Made by a program: the position numbers and the translations under genes. Source: Flavobacterium tegetincola DSM 22377 (GTDB lineage: Bacteria; Bacteroidota; Bacteroidia; Flavobacteriales; Flavobacteriaceae). Taken from it: 64,000 nt of DNA. Numbering within the stretch: position 1 is the stretch's first letter; each line of letters begins with the position of its first letter. Below are positions 23,424 through 32,335 of this stretch, one piece after another. The stretch is from assembly GCF_000425485.1 (NCBI RefSeq), contig NZ_AUDN01000022.1:62001-126000 (forward strand), read 5' to 3'. The notes beneath the pieces are model-generated. The model was not told where the DNA came from. It ran no database searches and was given only the letters and a program-made list of their open reading frames with translations.

Positions 23424-24254
23424 TTACTCTTCAGTTTTCACTTCTTCCGTTGCAGTTTCTGCTGCAGCAACTGGAGCAGGAGTTTCGGCTGCTTCCGCTT
23501 TTGCAGGAGCTACTTTTGCAGCTGGTTTGTCATTCTCTCCATCTGCTTGTTCGTCTTTATCAGAAGTTCTATTTGCATTTCCTTCGATAACAGCATTCGT
23601 TACTAAAGTCAAAATCTTGTCGATTGATTTAGAAGCATCATCGTTAGATGGGATTACATAATCAACCTCTCTTGGGTCAGAATTTGTATCCACCATTGCG
23701 AAAACTGGAATGTTTAATTTTTGAGCTTCTTTAATTGCGATGTGTTCTGCTTTAATATCTACTACGAACAATGCAGCAGGAAGTCTTGACATATCAGAAA
23801 TAGAACCTAAATTCTTTTCTAATTTTGCACGTAGACGATCTACTTGTAAACGTTCTTTTTTAGATAAAGTCATGAAAGTACCGTCTTTCTTCATTCTATC
23901 AATAGTAGCCATTTTTTTAACAGCTTTACGGATAGTTACAAAGTTAGTCAACATTCCACCAGGCCATCTTTCAGTGATGTACGGCATGTTTGCTGCTGCA
24001 GCTTTTTCAGCTACGATATCTTTTGCTTGTTTTTTTGTAGCTACGAATAAGATTTTTCTACCTGAAGCTGCAATTTTTTGCATTGCATCGGCAGCCTCTT
24101 CGATTTTTGCTGCTGTTTTATATAGATTGATAATGTGAATTCCATTACGTTCCATATAAATGTAAGGAGCCATGTTCGGATCCCATTTTCTAGTCATGTG
24201 TCCAAAGTGAACACCTGCTTCTAGTAAGTCTTTAACTTCTACTTTGTTTGCCAT
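23424..24254 (-). CDS. rpsB: 30S ribosomal protein S2
   Basis: A 276-residue S2 with start at ATG 24252-24254 (MANKVEVKDLLEAGVHFGH). Motifs HFGHMTRKWDPNM, LFVATKKQAKD, RWPGGMLTNF and NIPVFAMVDTNSDP are standard. Residues ~230-276 form an Ala/Glu/Lys-rich tail typical of Bacteroidota S2. It sits about 105 bases after a possible internal promoter and has its own leader hairpins. Confidence 0.97.
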   Translation of the reverse strand: MANKVEVKDLLEAGVHFGHMTRKWDPNMAPYIYMERNGIHIINLYKTAAKIEEAADAMQKIAASGRKILFVATKKQAKDIVAEKAAAANMPYITERWPGGMLTNFVTIRKAVKKMATIDRMKKDGTFMTLSKKERLQVDRLRAKLEKNLGSISDMSRLPAALFVVDIKAEHIAIKEAQKLNIPVFAMVDTNSDPREVDYVIPSNDDASKSIDKILTLVTNAVIEGNANRTSDKDEQADGENDKPAAKVAPAKAEAAETPAPVAAAETATEEVKTEE

Positions 24255-24337
24255 TTTAATGTGATAGTTTACGTTCTGTTGAATTAGCAATGTTCCTTTG
24301 GGCTTTCGCTTTAGGCTTCATTTAGATGCTAAACTAA

Positions 24338-24355
24338 TTCCTGCCTCGACAGGAA
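24338..24355 (-). promoter_or_regulatory. hairpin in the rpsB leader
   Basis: On the minus strand TTCCTG and CAGGAA pair around a 6-nt loop, about 85 bases upstream of the rpsB start, in a leader region (24255-24397) that may carry S2 autoregulation. The role is inferred from position only. Confidence 0.35.
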
Positions 24356-24389
24356 CAACAAATCTTGTTTAAATAATAAATAAACGGTG

Positions 24390-24410
24390 TCTTGTACCAA
24401 ATATACAAGA
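24390..24410 (-). promoter_or_regulatory. palindrome with possible internal promoter before rpsB
   Basis: TCTTGTA/TACAAGA with a 7-nt spacer lies just past the rpsI stop. On the minus strand it contains TATATTTG (24398-24405), a match to TAnnTTTG, so it may be both the -7 of an rpsB promoter and a small hairpin. Confidence 0.4.
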
Positions 24411-24418
24411 CGGTAATA

Positions 24419-24805
24419 TTAACGTTTAGAGAACTGGAATTTCTTACGAGCTTTCTTCTGACCGAATTTCTTACGTTCAACCATTCTTGGATCTCTTGTC
24501 AATAAACCTTCTGGTTTCAAGATGGCTCTGTTTCCTTCGCCAACTTCACACATAACTCTTGCAAGTGCCATTCTCACAGCTTCTGCTTGACCTGTTGAAC
24601 CACCTCCGTATACATTTACTTTTACATCATAGTTTTCAACGTTTTCTGTCATAGACATTGGTTGTAAAACTTTGTACTGTAAAGTAGCTGTTGGGAAATA
24701 AGTTGCGAATGCTTTTTTGTTTACAGTGATTACTCCTGTTCCTTCCGAAACATAAACACGTGCAACAGCGGTTTTTCTTCTACCGATTTTGTGAATAACT
24801 CCCAT
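24419..24805 (-). CDS. rpsI: 30S ribosomal protein S9
   Basis: A 128-residue S9 with typical GRRKTAVARVYV opening, GGGSTGQAEAVRMALAR, and the basic C-terminal tail RKKFQFSKR that reaches the P-site tRNA. Its ATG overlaps the rplM stop by one base (TAATG), implying translational coupling. Confidence 0.98.
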   Translation of the reverse strand: MGVIHKIGRRKTAVARVYVSEGTGVITVNKKAFATYFPTATLQYKVLQPMSMTENVENYDVKVNVYGGGSTGQAEAVRMALARVMCEVGEGNRAILKPEGLLTRDPRMVERKKFGQKKARKKFQFSKR

Positions 24806-25260
24806 TACTTAAGATCGTTAAGGTTAACTGTTCTCGGTTTTTGAGCGCCTTGTTTGTGCTCTGAACCTACAACAACATTTAAATTTCTGAAAAGTTCAGC
24901 TCCTAATTTGTTCTTAGGTAACATTCCTTTTACTGCTTTTTCCACCAAAGTTGCAGGGTTTTTTGCTTGCAATACTTTAGCCGTTAAAGTTCTTTGACCT
25001 CCTGGGTAACCTGTATGACGCATGTAAATTTTGTCATCCATTTTTTTACCTGTAAGGTTGATTTTTTCTGAGTTGATAACAATTACGTTATCTCCACAGT
25101 CCACGTGTGGTGTGTAACTTGGTTTGTACTTACCTCTTAAAATCATTGCGACTTTTGAAGCAAGACGTCCTAAGTTGTGACCGTCAGCATCTACAACGAT
25201 CCACTCTTTAGTGACTGTTGCTTTGTTCGCTGATACTGTCTTGTAGCTTAATGCGTCCAT
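24805..25260 (-). CDS. rplM: 50S ribosomal protein L13
   Basis: A 151-residue L13: WIVVDADGHNLGRLASKVA, LRGKYKPSYTPHVDCGDNVIVIN, and GMLPKNKLGAELFRNL are diagnostic. First gene of the cluster rplM-rpsI-rpsB-tsf on the minus strand. A promoter -7 element lies at 25304-25311. Confidence 0.98.
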   Translation of the reverse strand: MDALSYKTVSANKATVTKEWIVVDADGHNLGRLASKVAMILRGKYKPSYTPHVDCGDNVIVINSEKINLTGKKMDDKIYMRHTGYPGGQRTLTAKVLQAKNPATLVEKAVKGMLPKNKLGAELFRNLNVVVGSEHKQGAQKPRTVNLNDLK

Positions 25261-25303
25261 AATATATTTTTAATTAAACATTCCATCCCCAATAAAGGGA
25301 GTG

Positions 25304-25311
25304 CAAAAGTA
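25304..25311 (-). promoter_or_regulatory. -7 element of the rplM operon promoter
   Basis: TACTTTTG on the minus strand, matching TAnnTTTG, about 45 bases upstream of rplM. The leader between contains a TCCC/GGGA hairpin that could be regulatory. Confidence 0.55.
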
Positions 25312-25720
25312 CAATTAATTATTTATATTTCAAATACCTATAAAAGATAATTTTAGAGTTATCAATTTTTATGCTATCTTTTTTAAAATGAACGCGGTAG
25401 CGAGGCTTATTTCTTTGCAGTATTTATTATTAGGACGATTATAATTTTTTAGTTCGGAAAACGATCTAATAAATCAAATCAGATCTAATTTATCGTTACT
25501 AAAAATAATAAGGAAAAGGCATTTTTCATAGAAAATCACTTATATAAAATTGGTAGATGTAATGGTGAAAAGAATGCGAAGATGCTTATGTTTAATTCTG
25601 GGTTTACGGTGTATTTTTTCTTTTAAATTCTTTTCGGGACATTTTTTGATTTCATTGATTCGTTTAAATACTACCGAAGAATGCAATTCTTTTTCTATTT
25701 TTACATTTCAAATTGAGTTC

Positions 25721-26746
25721 ATGAAAGAAAAAGCGACCTTAAAACAAATTGCCAAAGAATTAGGTGTTTCGGTATCCACGGTTTCAAAAGCGTTAAATAA
25801 CAGTGCTGAAATTAGCGATGCCACAAAAACAAAAATTCAAGAATTTGCCAAATTAAAAAATTATAAACCAAATATTGTTGCGCTAAATCTAAAAAATCGG
25901 CAAACCAAAACCATTGGGGTTATTCTGCCTAATATTTTAAATTCGTTCTTTGCTAAAGTCTTTACCGGAATTGAAAAAGTGGCAGAAGAAAAGGGCTACC
26001 ATATTATTACTTGTATTTCTAATGAGTCTTTGGAGAAAGAGATTCATGCCATGGAGCTTTTGAGTAATGGTACTGTGGATGGTTTTTTGCTTTCTATCTC
26101 GGAAGAGTCGCAGAAGCAAAATTACTTTGAGCATTTTATAGATTGCATCAACGATGATGTTCCTATAGTGATGTTTGATCGGGTTACGGATAAAGTTAAT
26201 TGTGATAAAGTAATTGTAGATGATTTGGATTCTGCTTTTTCTGCCACAAAACATTTGCTTAATTCGGGTTGCAAAAAAATTGCACTACTTTCTACAATTG
26301 ATAATTTGAGTGTCGGAAAACTCCGTACCAAAGGCTATTTCAATGCACTTGAAGAAAATAAAATTGCCGTTGATAATGATATTATTCTTCTAACGGATTC
26401 ATCAGATGACTTTGATAAGAAGTTACAACTGTTATTTGCAACTCAGAAGATTGATGGTATTTTTGCACTTGATGAACATGCTGCTGTTTCTGGGTTAAAA
26501 TTGGGACTGGAAAACGGGTATAAGATTCCAGAAAATCTTTGTATTATTGGATTTGCAGATGGTGTTTGGTCCAGAAGGTTAACGCCAAGTTTGTCGACCG
26601 TAAGTCAACATGGTCCTGAAATTGGGGAAACGGCAACTCGATTACTAATTGATAAACTAGAATCAAGAAATACAGAAACGTCAAGTAAAACAACGGTTAT
26701 AAAAACAGAATTACGCCAAAGAGGTTCCACTCGAGTCAATAATTAA
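25721..26746 (+). CDS. LacI family transcriptional regulator
   Basis: A 341-residue repressor-type protein. HTH ATLKQIAKELGVSVSTVSKAL (residues 4-24) and hinge KNYKPNIVALNLKN, then a periplasmic-binding-protein-like effector domain (TIGVILPNILNSFFAKV, VDGFLLS, IPIVMFDR-like VPIVMFDRVTD). The ligand is probably a sugar or related metabolite but no sugar genes are near, so target and ligand are unknown. The ATG at 25721 places the HTH at the N-terminus; the frame is open further upstream but that part is not LacI-like. Confidence 0.9.
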   Translation: MKEKATLKQIAKELGVSVSTVSKALNNSAEISDATKTKIQEFAKLKNYKPNIVALNLKNRQTKTIGVILPNILNSFFAKVFTGIEKVAEEKGYHIITCISNESLEKEIHAMELLSNGTVDGFLLSISEESQKQNYFEHFIDCINDDVPIVMFDRVTDKVNCDKVIVDDLDSAFSATKHLLNSGCKKIALLSTIDNLSVGKLRTKGYFNALEENKIAVDNDIILLTDSSDDFDKKLQLLFATQKIDGIFALDEHAAVSGLKLGLENGYKIPENLCIIGFADGVWSRRLTPSLSTVSQHGPEIGETATRLLIDKLESRNTETSSKTTVIKTELRQRGSTRVNN

Positions 26747-26774
26747 ATAAGATGCATTCCATTTATAGATAATT

Positions 26775-26808
26775 GCCAAACAGATTAAAACTGTTTGGCT
26801 TTTTTTTT
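26775..26808 (+). terminator. terminator of the LacI gene
   Basis: Nine-base-pair stem GCCAAACAG/CTGTTTGGC with a 7-nt loop and nine T. Confidence 0.9.
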
Positions 26809-27007
26809 CGTATTATAATAAGGGAGTTGTTTATTCTCATCAAAAATAATGCGTCTGTATTTTTAGTTTTGCTATTTTTTCATTTGTTTGTGCGAGAAAA
26901 AATGATTTAATTGGAAATTTATCAGAAACATTTTGTGTAAAAATAACGATTGTTAAGTGTGTTTTAGTTATTGTAAAGGAATAATTGTTGAATAATAATA
27001 AATTAAT

Positions 27008-27541
27008 ATGGTAAAATTTTACTTTTATACGATTTTGCTTTTTACTTCTTTTGGAGTAAATGCGCAGTTGAAGGATTCTAAAAATATTTTTGATATCGCA
27101 AGAACGGGCACTGTGGCTGAAGTTACAGCGCTTTTTAAACAGAATCCAAAAATTCTTAATGAAATAAACGATGCTGGGTATTCTCCTTTAATATTAGCTT
27201 GCTATCGTGGAAACACAGAAGTTGCTGCATTTTTAATTCACAATGGAGCAGATATTAATTACAATAATTCTATGGGAACGCCATTATTAGCGGCTGTTGT
27301 AAAGAATAACGTTTCGATTGTACAACAACTACTAAACAAGAATGCCGATATTGAAGCAAAAGATAACAACGGAACTACTGCATTGATTTATGCTGCAATG
27401 TTTAAAAATCATGAAATATCCAAGATGCTTGTTCAAGCAAAGGCAAATTCTGAAATCAAAGACAACAGAGGAAATTCGGCATTAGATTATGCAATTCTGG
27501 CGGATGACGACACTTTAATACAAATTCTAAAATCAAACTAA
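27008..27541 (+). CDS. secreted ankyrin-repeat protein
   Basis: A 177-residue protein with an N-terminal signal peptide (YTILLFTSFGVNAQ) and about four ankyrin repeats: SPLILACYRGNTEVAAFLI with NGADIN, TPLLAAVVKNNVSIVQQLL, TALIYAAMFKNHEISKMLV, and a final SALDYAI. Ankyrin repeats bind proteins; the export signal places it in the periplasm or outside. It ends two bases before the DOMON/T9SS gene, so the pair forms an operon and may work together. No enzymatic motif is visible. Confidence 0.85.
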   Translation: MVKFYFYTILLFTSFGVNAQLKDSKNIFDIARTGTVAEVTALFKQNPKILNEINDAGYSPLILACYRGNTEVAAFLIHNGADINYNNSMGTPLLAAVVKNNVSIVQQLLNKNADIEAKDNNGTTALIYAAMFKNHEISKMLVQAKANSEIKDNRGNSALDYAILADDDTLIQILKSN

Positions 27542-27543
27542 CT

Positions 27544-28314
27544 ATGAAAAAAATTACTTTATCACTTATTGCCTTACTTGCTTTTACAGCATCGTTTGGG
27601 CAATCGTACACTACGGGAACAGTGGCGTTGACTACCGGTTATTCGGCAAAAATTGATGTGGAATCCACGTTGGTTACGCTGACACTTGTAGGTCCTTCTG
27701 CCGGATATTTGGGTTTGGGTTTTGGTGTCAGTAATATGATTAATAATGGCGATTGCGTCATTTATGCAGGAGCTGCTGGTATTGGGGCAGATATCTTAAC
27801 TGATAGAACATTTAATAATAATACTTCAACACCTTCGGTGGATGCTGGTGGCGCTACTGCACAAAACTGGACCGTAACTGCAAACACGGTTACTGGAAGC
27901 GTTAGAACGTTAGTAGCAACAAGAGCTCGGGTTTCTTCTGGAGATTTTACCTTTCCATTTAATGCAGGTGCACTTACTTTAGCATGGTCGTTTGGAAGTA
28001 GTAATACATTAGTGTACCACGGCGGAAATAGAGGTTCGGTAGTGGCAAATGCAACTTTAGGTGCAGATCAATTTGAATTAAATAGTTTTATAATGTACCC
28101 AAATCCAGCTTTAGATGTTGTTTCAATTACATTGCCAAACGGCATAAATGAAGCAACAGTAAAGATTTATGATATGTTAGGAAAAGTAGTGGCTAATCAA
28201 ATTATTACTTCAAATGCAAATGCAATTACTACAAGTAATTTAGCTAGCGGTTCCTATATGGTCGTGTTGCGAACAGAATACGGAAACGCAACCAAGACAC
28301 TATTAGTAAATTAA
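27544..28314 (+). CDS. DOMON-like protein with T9SS type A sorting domain
   Basis: A 256-residue secreted protein. After a signal peptide (LLAFTASFGQ), residues ~20-170 look like a DOMON domain: AGYLGLGFGVSNMINNGDCVI and a terminal ALTLAWSFGSSNTLVYHGGNRG, the conserved YHG.RG signature that lines a haem or sugar pocket. Residues ~180-256 are a Por-secretion (T9SS) C-terminal domain: FIMYPNPALDVVSI, KIYDMLGKVV, LASGSYMVVL, TKTLLVN. It should cross the outer membrane through the type IX system. Ligand unknown. Confidence 0.82.
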   Translation: MKKITLSLIALLAFTASFGQSYTTGTVALTTGYSAKIDVESTLVTLTLVGPSAGYLGLGFGVSNMINNGDCVIYAGAAGIGADILTDRTFNNNTSTPSVDAGGATAQNWTVTANTVTGSVRTLVATRARVSSGDFTFPFNAGALTLAWSFGSSNTLVYHGGNRGSVVANATLGADQFELNSFIMYPNPALDVVSITLPNGINEATVKIYDMLGKVVANQIITSNANAITTSNLASGSYMVVLRTEYGNATKTLLVN

Positions 28315-28472
28315 ATACAGGGGTTATTTTTTCCGTAACAAATAAATATTTCACGGAAATGCCATTGTAATTTACTTTTCAGGTGCAATCTATTTGCAGC
28401 AATTGCTGGGAATTTTGCTATTTTGCTGTGATTAATTTTAGTTCTATTCTTAATTTAAAGAGTTTTACAGAA

Positions 28473-28511
28473 AAAGGTACAAAAAAAAGATATTTTTTTT
28501 TTGTACCTTTG
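28473..28511 (+). promoter_or_regulatory. promoter within a perfect inverted repeat
   Basis: AAAGGTACAAAAAAAA (28473-28488) pairs with TTTTTTTTGTACCTTT (28495-28510), a 16-bp perfect stem with a 6-base loop. The right arm carries TACCTTTG (28504-28511), a match to TAnnTTTG, 24 bases before the next ATG. It could be an operator or a stable 5' hairpin. Confidence 0.5.
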
Positions 28512-28534
28512 CTTTTTAATTTAATTATTTAATT

Positions 28535-29269
28535 ATGAGATTTTTTTACGTATCGATAGTTTTTTTCTTGTTCATTGTTAAGTCTTTTTCGCAAGTAGGT
28601 GTTAATACCATCACCCCTGAGGGAGCTTTAGATGTTAAATCTACTTCGCAAGGAGTGCTTTTGCCTAGAGTAAATTTATTGAGCGAAACAGACGATGTTA
28701 CTGTTACTAACCCTGAAGGCGGTGCTTTAGTAGTAAGTACATTAGTTTACAACTTAGGAACAGCAGGATTGTCTCCAGCGGGTTTTTATTATTGGGAAGG
28801 CACAAAATGGAGTCAGTTAATGAATAATAATCCCAATACTTTTTCAGGGGAATTTATTATAAGTGCTACTGGAAATGTTTCGATAACTGGAATTCCTTTT
28901 AAGCCTTCAAGAGTTACTTTTACTGCATATCCAAATGTTGAAACGGATAATTCAAGTACTAATCCGGATCCTAACGATATTACAGAAGACAATAGTTTTG
29001 GATTTATGAACGGTTACGCTTTAAGCTTTTCGGGATCCGTAACGCAACAAGTAATCTATGGCGGAGGTAGTGGAAATTCGATCAATGGAGTTTCTAACTA
29101 TTCTTCAGATTCGCATTGCATTGGATTAAGATATTCTAATCGAGACGGTGTTGCATTCGGAATTACTTCTGCAGCATTTACATCTTTTGACGCAGATGGT
29201 TTTAGCATTAATGTAGATTCTTTACTTGCAAGCGAAAATGTAATGGTGATTTTTGAAGCTTATAAATAA
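28535..29269 (+). CDS. secreted protein with GVNTxTPxGALDV fibre-like N-terminus
   Basis: A 244-residue secreted protein. After the signal peptide (YVSIVFFLFIVKSFSQ) comes QVGVNTITPEGALDVKS, GVLLPRV, NPEGGALVV, and GFYYWEGTKWSQL, a module common in Bacteroidota cell-surface or tail-fibre-like proteins. The remaining 130 residues are a beta-rich region (FIISATGNVSITG, GFMNGYALSFSG) without known family. Alone, under its own promoter. Possibly an adhesin or extracellular structural protein. Confidence 0.65.
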   Translation: MRFFYVSIVFFLFIVKSFSQVGVNTITPEGALDVKSTSQGVLLPRVNLLSETDDVTVTNPEGGALVVSTLVYNLGTAGLSPAGFYYWEGTKWSQLMNNNPNTFSGEFIISATGNVSITGIPFKPSRVTFTAYPNVETDNSSTNPDPNDITEDNSFGFMNGYALSFSGSVTQQVIYGGGSGNSINGVSNYSSDSHCIGLRYSNRDGVAFGITSAAFTSFDADGFSINVDSLLASENVMVIFEAYK

Positions 29270-29290
29270 GTCGTCAATAAAATCACAATT

Positions 29291-29329
29291 AAAAAAGCCT
29301 TTAAATAAATTTTCAAAGGCTTTTTTTTT
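29291..29329. terminator. bidirectional terminator between the fibre-like gene and polA
   Basis: AAAAAAGCCTTT/AAAGGCTTTTTT with A/T on both sides, in the gap between the two convergent genes. Confidence 0.8.
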
Positions 29330-29333
29330 GCTT

Positions 29334-32153
29334 TTAATGCGCTTCCAACCAATTTTTCCCGCTTCCCATTTCTACTTCTAAAGGAACCGAAAGGACAAAA
29401 GCGTTTTCCATTTCATGCTTAATCATGGGTTGAATTTTTTCCAATTCAGAGTTATGAACATCAAACACAAGTTCATCATGTACTTGAAGTAGCATCTTAC
29501 TTTTCCAATTTTCTTCAGTCAATTTTTTATGGATATTAATCATCGCAATTTTAATAATATCAGCAGCACTTCCTTGAATTGGAGCATTCACCGCATTTCG
29601 TTCTGCACCACCTCGAACCATTGCATTTTGAGAATTGATGTCTTTTAAATAACGACGTCTTCCTAAAACAGTTTGTACATAACCCAATTCTCTAGCAGTT
29701 TCCACTTGCTCATTCATGTAGGCTTTTAATCGCGGGTAACTTTCATAATACGCATCAATTAATTCTTTAGATTCTGCACGTGAAAGATTAGTTTGGTTGC
29801 TCAATCCGAAAGCAGATACACCGTAAATAATTCCGAAATTTACGGTCTTTGCATGACTTCTTTGTTCACGCGTAACTTCTTCCAAAGGCACATTAAATAC
29901 TTTTGAAGCCGTTGATTTGTGAATGTCTTCACCATTTTTAAATGAAGCAATCATATTTTCTTCGCCACTTAATGCAGCAATAATCCGCAATTCAATTTGA
30001 GAATAATCGGCAGAAAGCAATGTGTAATTTTCATCTCTGGCAATAAAAGCTTTCCGGATCAACCGACCTCTTTCTGTACGAATGGGAATGTTTTGCAAGT
30101 TGGGATTGTTAGAACTCAAACGCCCAGTTGCGGCAACAGTTTGCATGTAATCCGTATGTACGCGACCTGTTTTTACATCCACCTGATTTGGCAAAGCATC
30201 AATGTAGGTACTTTGCAATTTTACCATTTGACGCCATTCTAAAATATCACGCACAATTTGATGTTCATCTGCTAGGTACGAAAGCACTTCTTCACCAGTC
30301 GCATATTGACCTGTCTTTGTTTTCTTTTGCTTACTTCCGCCAATTTTTAATTTGTCAAAAAGAACTTCCCCTAATTGTTTCGGCGAAGCCAAATTGAATT
30401 TTTCCCCAGCCGTTTCGTAAATCTGCTTTTCGAATAAATCAATGTCTTTTTGCATGTCAACTGACATCTTTTTTAGAAAGTCAACATCAAGGTTGATGCC
30501 TTCCGTTTCCATCGCAGCTAAGACTTTTACCAAAGGAATTTCAATATCGGTAAACAGCGTTTTAGTTTCCGTTTTGTCCAATTCGCTTGTAAAAAAATCT
30601 TTTAGTTGTAAAGTGACATCGGCATCTTCCACAGCATATTCTTTTACTTCTTCAAGATCAATGTCCCGCATCGACTTCTGATTTTTGCCCTTTTTGCCAA
30701 GCAAAACCTCTATAGACTGTGGCGAATAATTCAGATAAGTTTCGGACAGAATATTCATTCCGTGACGCATATCGGGATTAATTAAATAATGTGCAATCAT
30801 CGTGTCAAATAATGGTTCTTTGACATCCACATCATAATTAGACAGTATTTTTAAATCATATTTTAAATTTTGACCAATTTTTTCAATGGTATCATCTTCA
30901 AAAAACGGACGTAATTTTTCAATTAAAGCTTGTGCCTCTTCTTTACTTTCTGGAAACGGAACGTAAAAGCCTTTTCCTTTTTCATAGGAAAATGCAATTC
31001 CCACTAGCTCGGCATGAAGCGCGTCAAGACCCGTAGTTTCGGTATCAAAACAAACTGATTTTTGTTGCAATAAATTTTGCATCAGTAATTTAATTCCCAG
31101 ATCGCCTTGAATAATTTGATAGGAATGAGCTGTGTTTTCTAGCGAGGTGTAGGTTGAAATTCTTCCTTCTGCATCTTCATTTGTGCTTGCGCCAAATAAA
31201 TCAAATTGATCGTCAGTTTTAGCTGTAGGTTTTTTATACAACTTGGCATCTTGAGCCGCATTGTGATCTACTCTAAATAAACTGTCAAATTGATCTGCCA
31301 TGCGTCGAAATTCTAATTCTTGAAAAATAGCTTCGGTTTTCTCTATATCTGGGCGAGATAATTCGTAATCTTTTTCGTCAAAAGTAACGGGACAATCGGT
31401 AATTATGGTGGCTAATTTCTTAGACATAATTCCTTTTTCCTTATTGGCTTCAATGTTTTCCTTCATCTTGCCTTTTAGTTCGTGGGTGTGCTCTAAGAGG
31501 TTTTCCATAGAACCGTATTCTTTCAGGAATTTTTTTGCTGTTTTTTCGCCAACTCCAGGTAAGCCAGGAATATTATCCACAGCATCACCCATCATTCCCA
31601 AGAAATCAATAACTTGTTCTGGACGCTCAATTTCAAATTTTGCTAAAACCTCGGGAACTCCCCAGATCTCAATTCCATTACCCATTCGAGCAGGTTTCCA
31701 CATAAAGATGTTTTCAGAAACCAATTGCGCAAAATCTTTATCGGGCGTGACCATAAAAACTTGGTAGTTTTGTTTTTCAGCTTGTTTGGCAATAGTTCCA
31801 ATTAAATCATCAGCTTCACAACCTTCAATTTCAATAATTGGAATGTGCATGGCTCGTAATAAATCTTGTATATAAGGAAGCGCCAACATAATTGCTTCTG
31901 GAGTAGCATCGCGATTGGCTTTGTACTCTACAAACATTTCGGAGCGTACATGGCTTCCGCCTTTGTCAAAAGCAACGGCTAAATGGTCTGGTTTTTCTCG
32001 TTTAATAACATCCAATAGGGAATTCATGAATCCCATAATGGCAGACGTATCCATTCCTTTGGAGTTGATTCTCGGGTTTTTGATAAAGGCATAATACCCT
32101 CTAAAAATCAAAGCGTAGGCATCTAGTAAAAATAAACGTTTTTGAGCTGACAT
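29334..32153 (-). CDS. polA: DNA polymerase I
   Basis: A 939-residue family A polymerase with all three domains. N-terminal 5'-3' flap exonuclease (LFLLDAYALIFRGYYAF, DKGGSHVR, TPDKDFAQLV, GVGEKTAKKFL). Middle 3'-5' exonuclease with CFDTETTGLD, so the DxE proofreading motif is intact, and YAVEDADVTLQL. C-terminal polymerase: DYSQIELRI, RSHAKTVNFGIIYGVS and LQVHDELVFDV. Functions in Okazaki fragment maturation and repair. -7 promoter element at 32174-32181. Confidence 0.98.
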   Translation of the reverse strand: MSAQKRLFLLDAYALIFRGYYAFIKNPRINSKGMDTSAIMGFMNSLLDVIKREKPDHLAVAFDKGGSHVRSEMFVEYKANRDATPEAIMLALPYIQDLLRAMHIPIIEIEGCEADDLIGTIAKQAEKQNYQVFMVTPDKDFAQLVSENIFMWKPARMGNGIEIWGVPEVLAKFEIERPEQVIDFLGMMGDAVDNIPGLPGVGEKTAKKFLKEYGSMENLLEHTHELKGKMKENIEANKEKGIMSKKLATIITDCPVTFDEKDYELSRPDIEKTEAIFQELEFRRMADQFDSLFRVDHNAAQDAKLYKKPTAKTDDQFDLFGASTNEDAEGRISTYTSLENTAHSYQIIQGDLGIKLLMQNLLQQKSVCFDTETTGLDALHAELVGIAFSYEKGKGFYVPFPESKEEAQALIEKLRPFFEDDTIEKIGQNLKYDLKILSNYDVDVKEPLFDTMIAHYLINPDMRHGMNILSETYLNYSPQSIEVLLGKKGKNQKSMRDIDLEEVKEYAVEDADVTLQLKDFFTSELDKTETKTLFTDIEIPLVKVLAAMETEGINLDVDFLKKMSVDMQKDIDLFEKQIYETAGEKFNLASPKQLGEVLFDKLKIGGSKQKKTKTGQYATGEEVLSYLADEHQIVRDILEWRQMVKLQSTYIDALPNQVDVKTGRVHTDYMQTVAATGRLSSNNPNLQNIPIRTERGRLIRKAFIARDENYTLLSADYSQIELRIIAALSGEENMIASFKNGEDIHKSTASKVFNVPLEEVTREQRSHAKTVNFGIIYGVSAFGLSNQTNLSRAESKELIDAYYESYPRLKAYMNEQVETARELGYVQTVLGRRRYLKDINSQNAMVRGGAERNAVNAPIQGSAADIIKIAMINIHKKLTEENWKSKMLLQVHDELVFDVHNSELEKIQPMIKHEMENAFVLSVPLEVEMGSGKNWLEAH

Positions 32154-32173
32154 AATCTGTTTTTTATGGATTT

Positions 32174-32181
32174 CAAATGTA
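32174..32181 (-). promoter_or_regulatory. -7 element of the polA promoter
   Basis: TACATTTG on the minus strand, TAnnTTTG match, about 20 bases upstream of the polA ATG. Confidence 0.5.
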
Positions 32182-32335
32182 CAAAACTTTGTTGTTTTCT
32201 ACCAATTTGAGTTTTAGAAATATGAATTATTAGTGGGATGCAGAATTGGTTCACATAACTTTAAATTCTTCTTTTTTAAAAGGTTAAATTAAGTAACTTT
32301 AACTTTTTTATTTTTCTAGAAAACCAAAACTTCGC

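Noticed and set aside
22357..24805. Possible CRISPR-like or IS-like structure around the ribosomal genes
   Set aside because: Palindromes and word repeats here are irregular, with no evenly spaced direct repeats, spacers, transposase or target duplication; no CRISPR array or IS is supported anywhere in the window.
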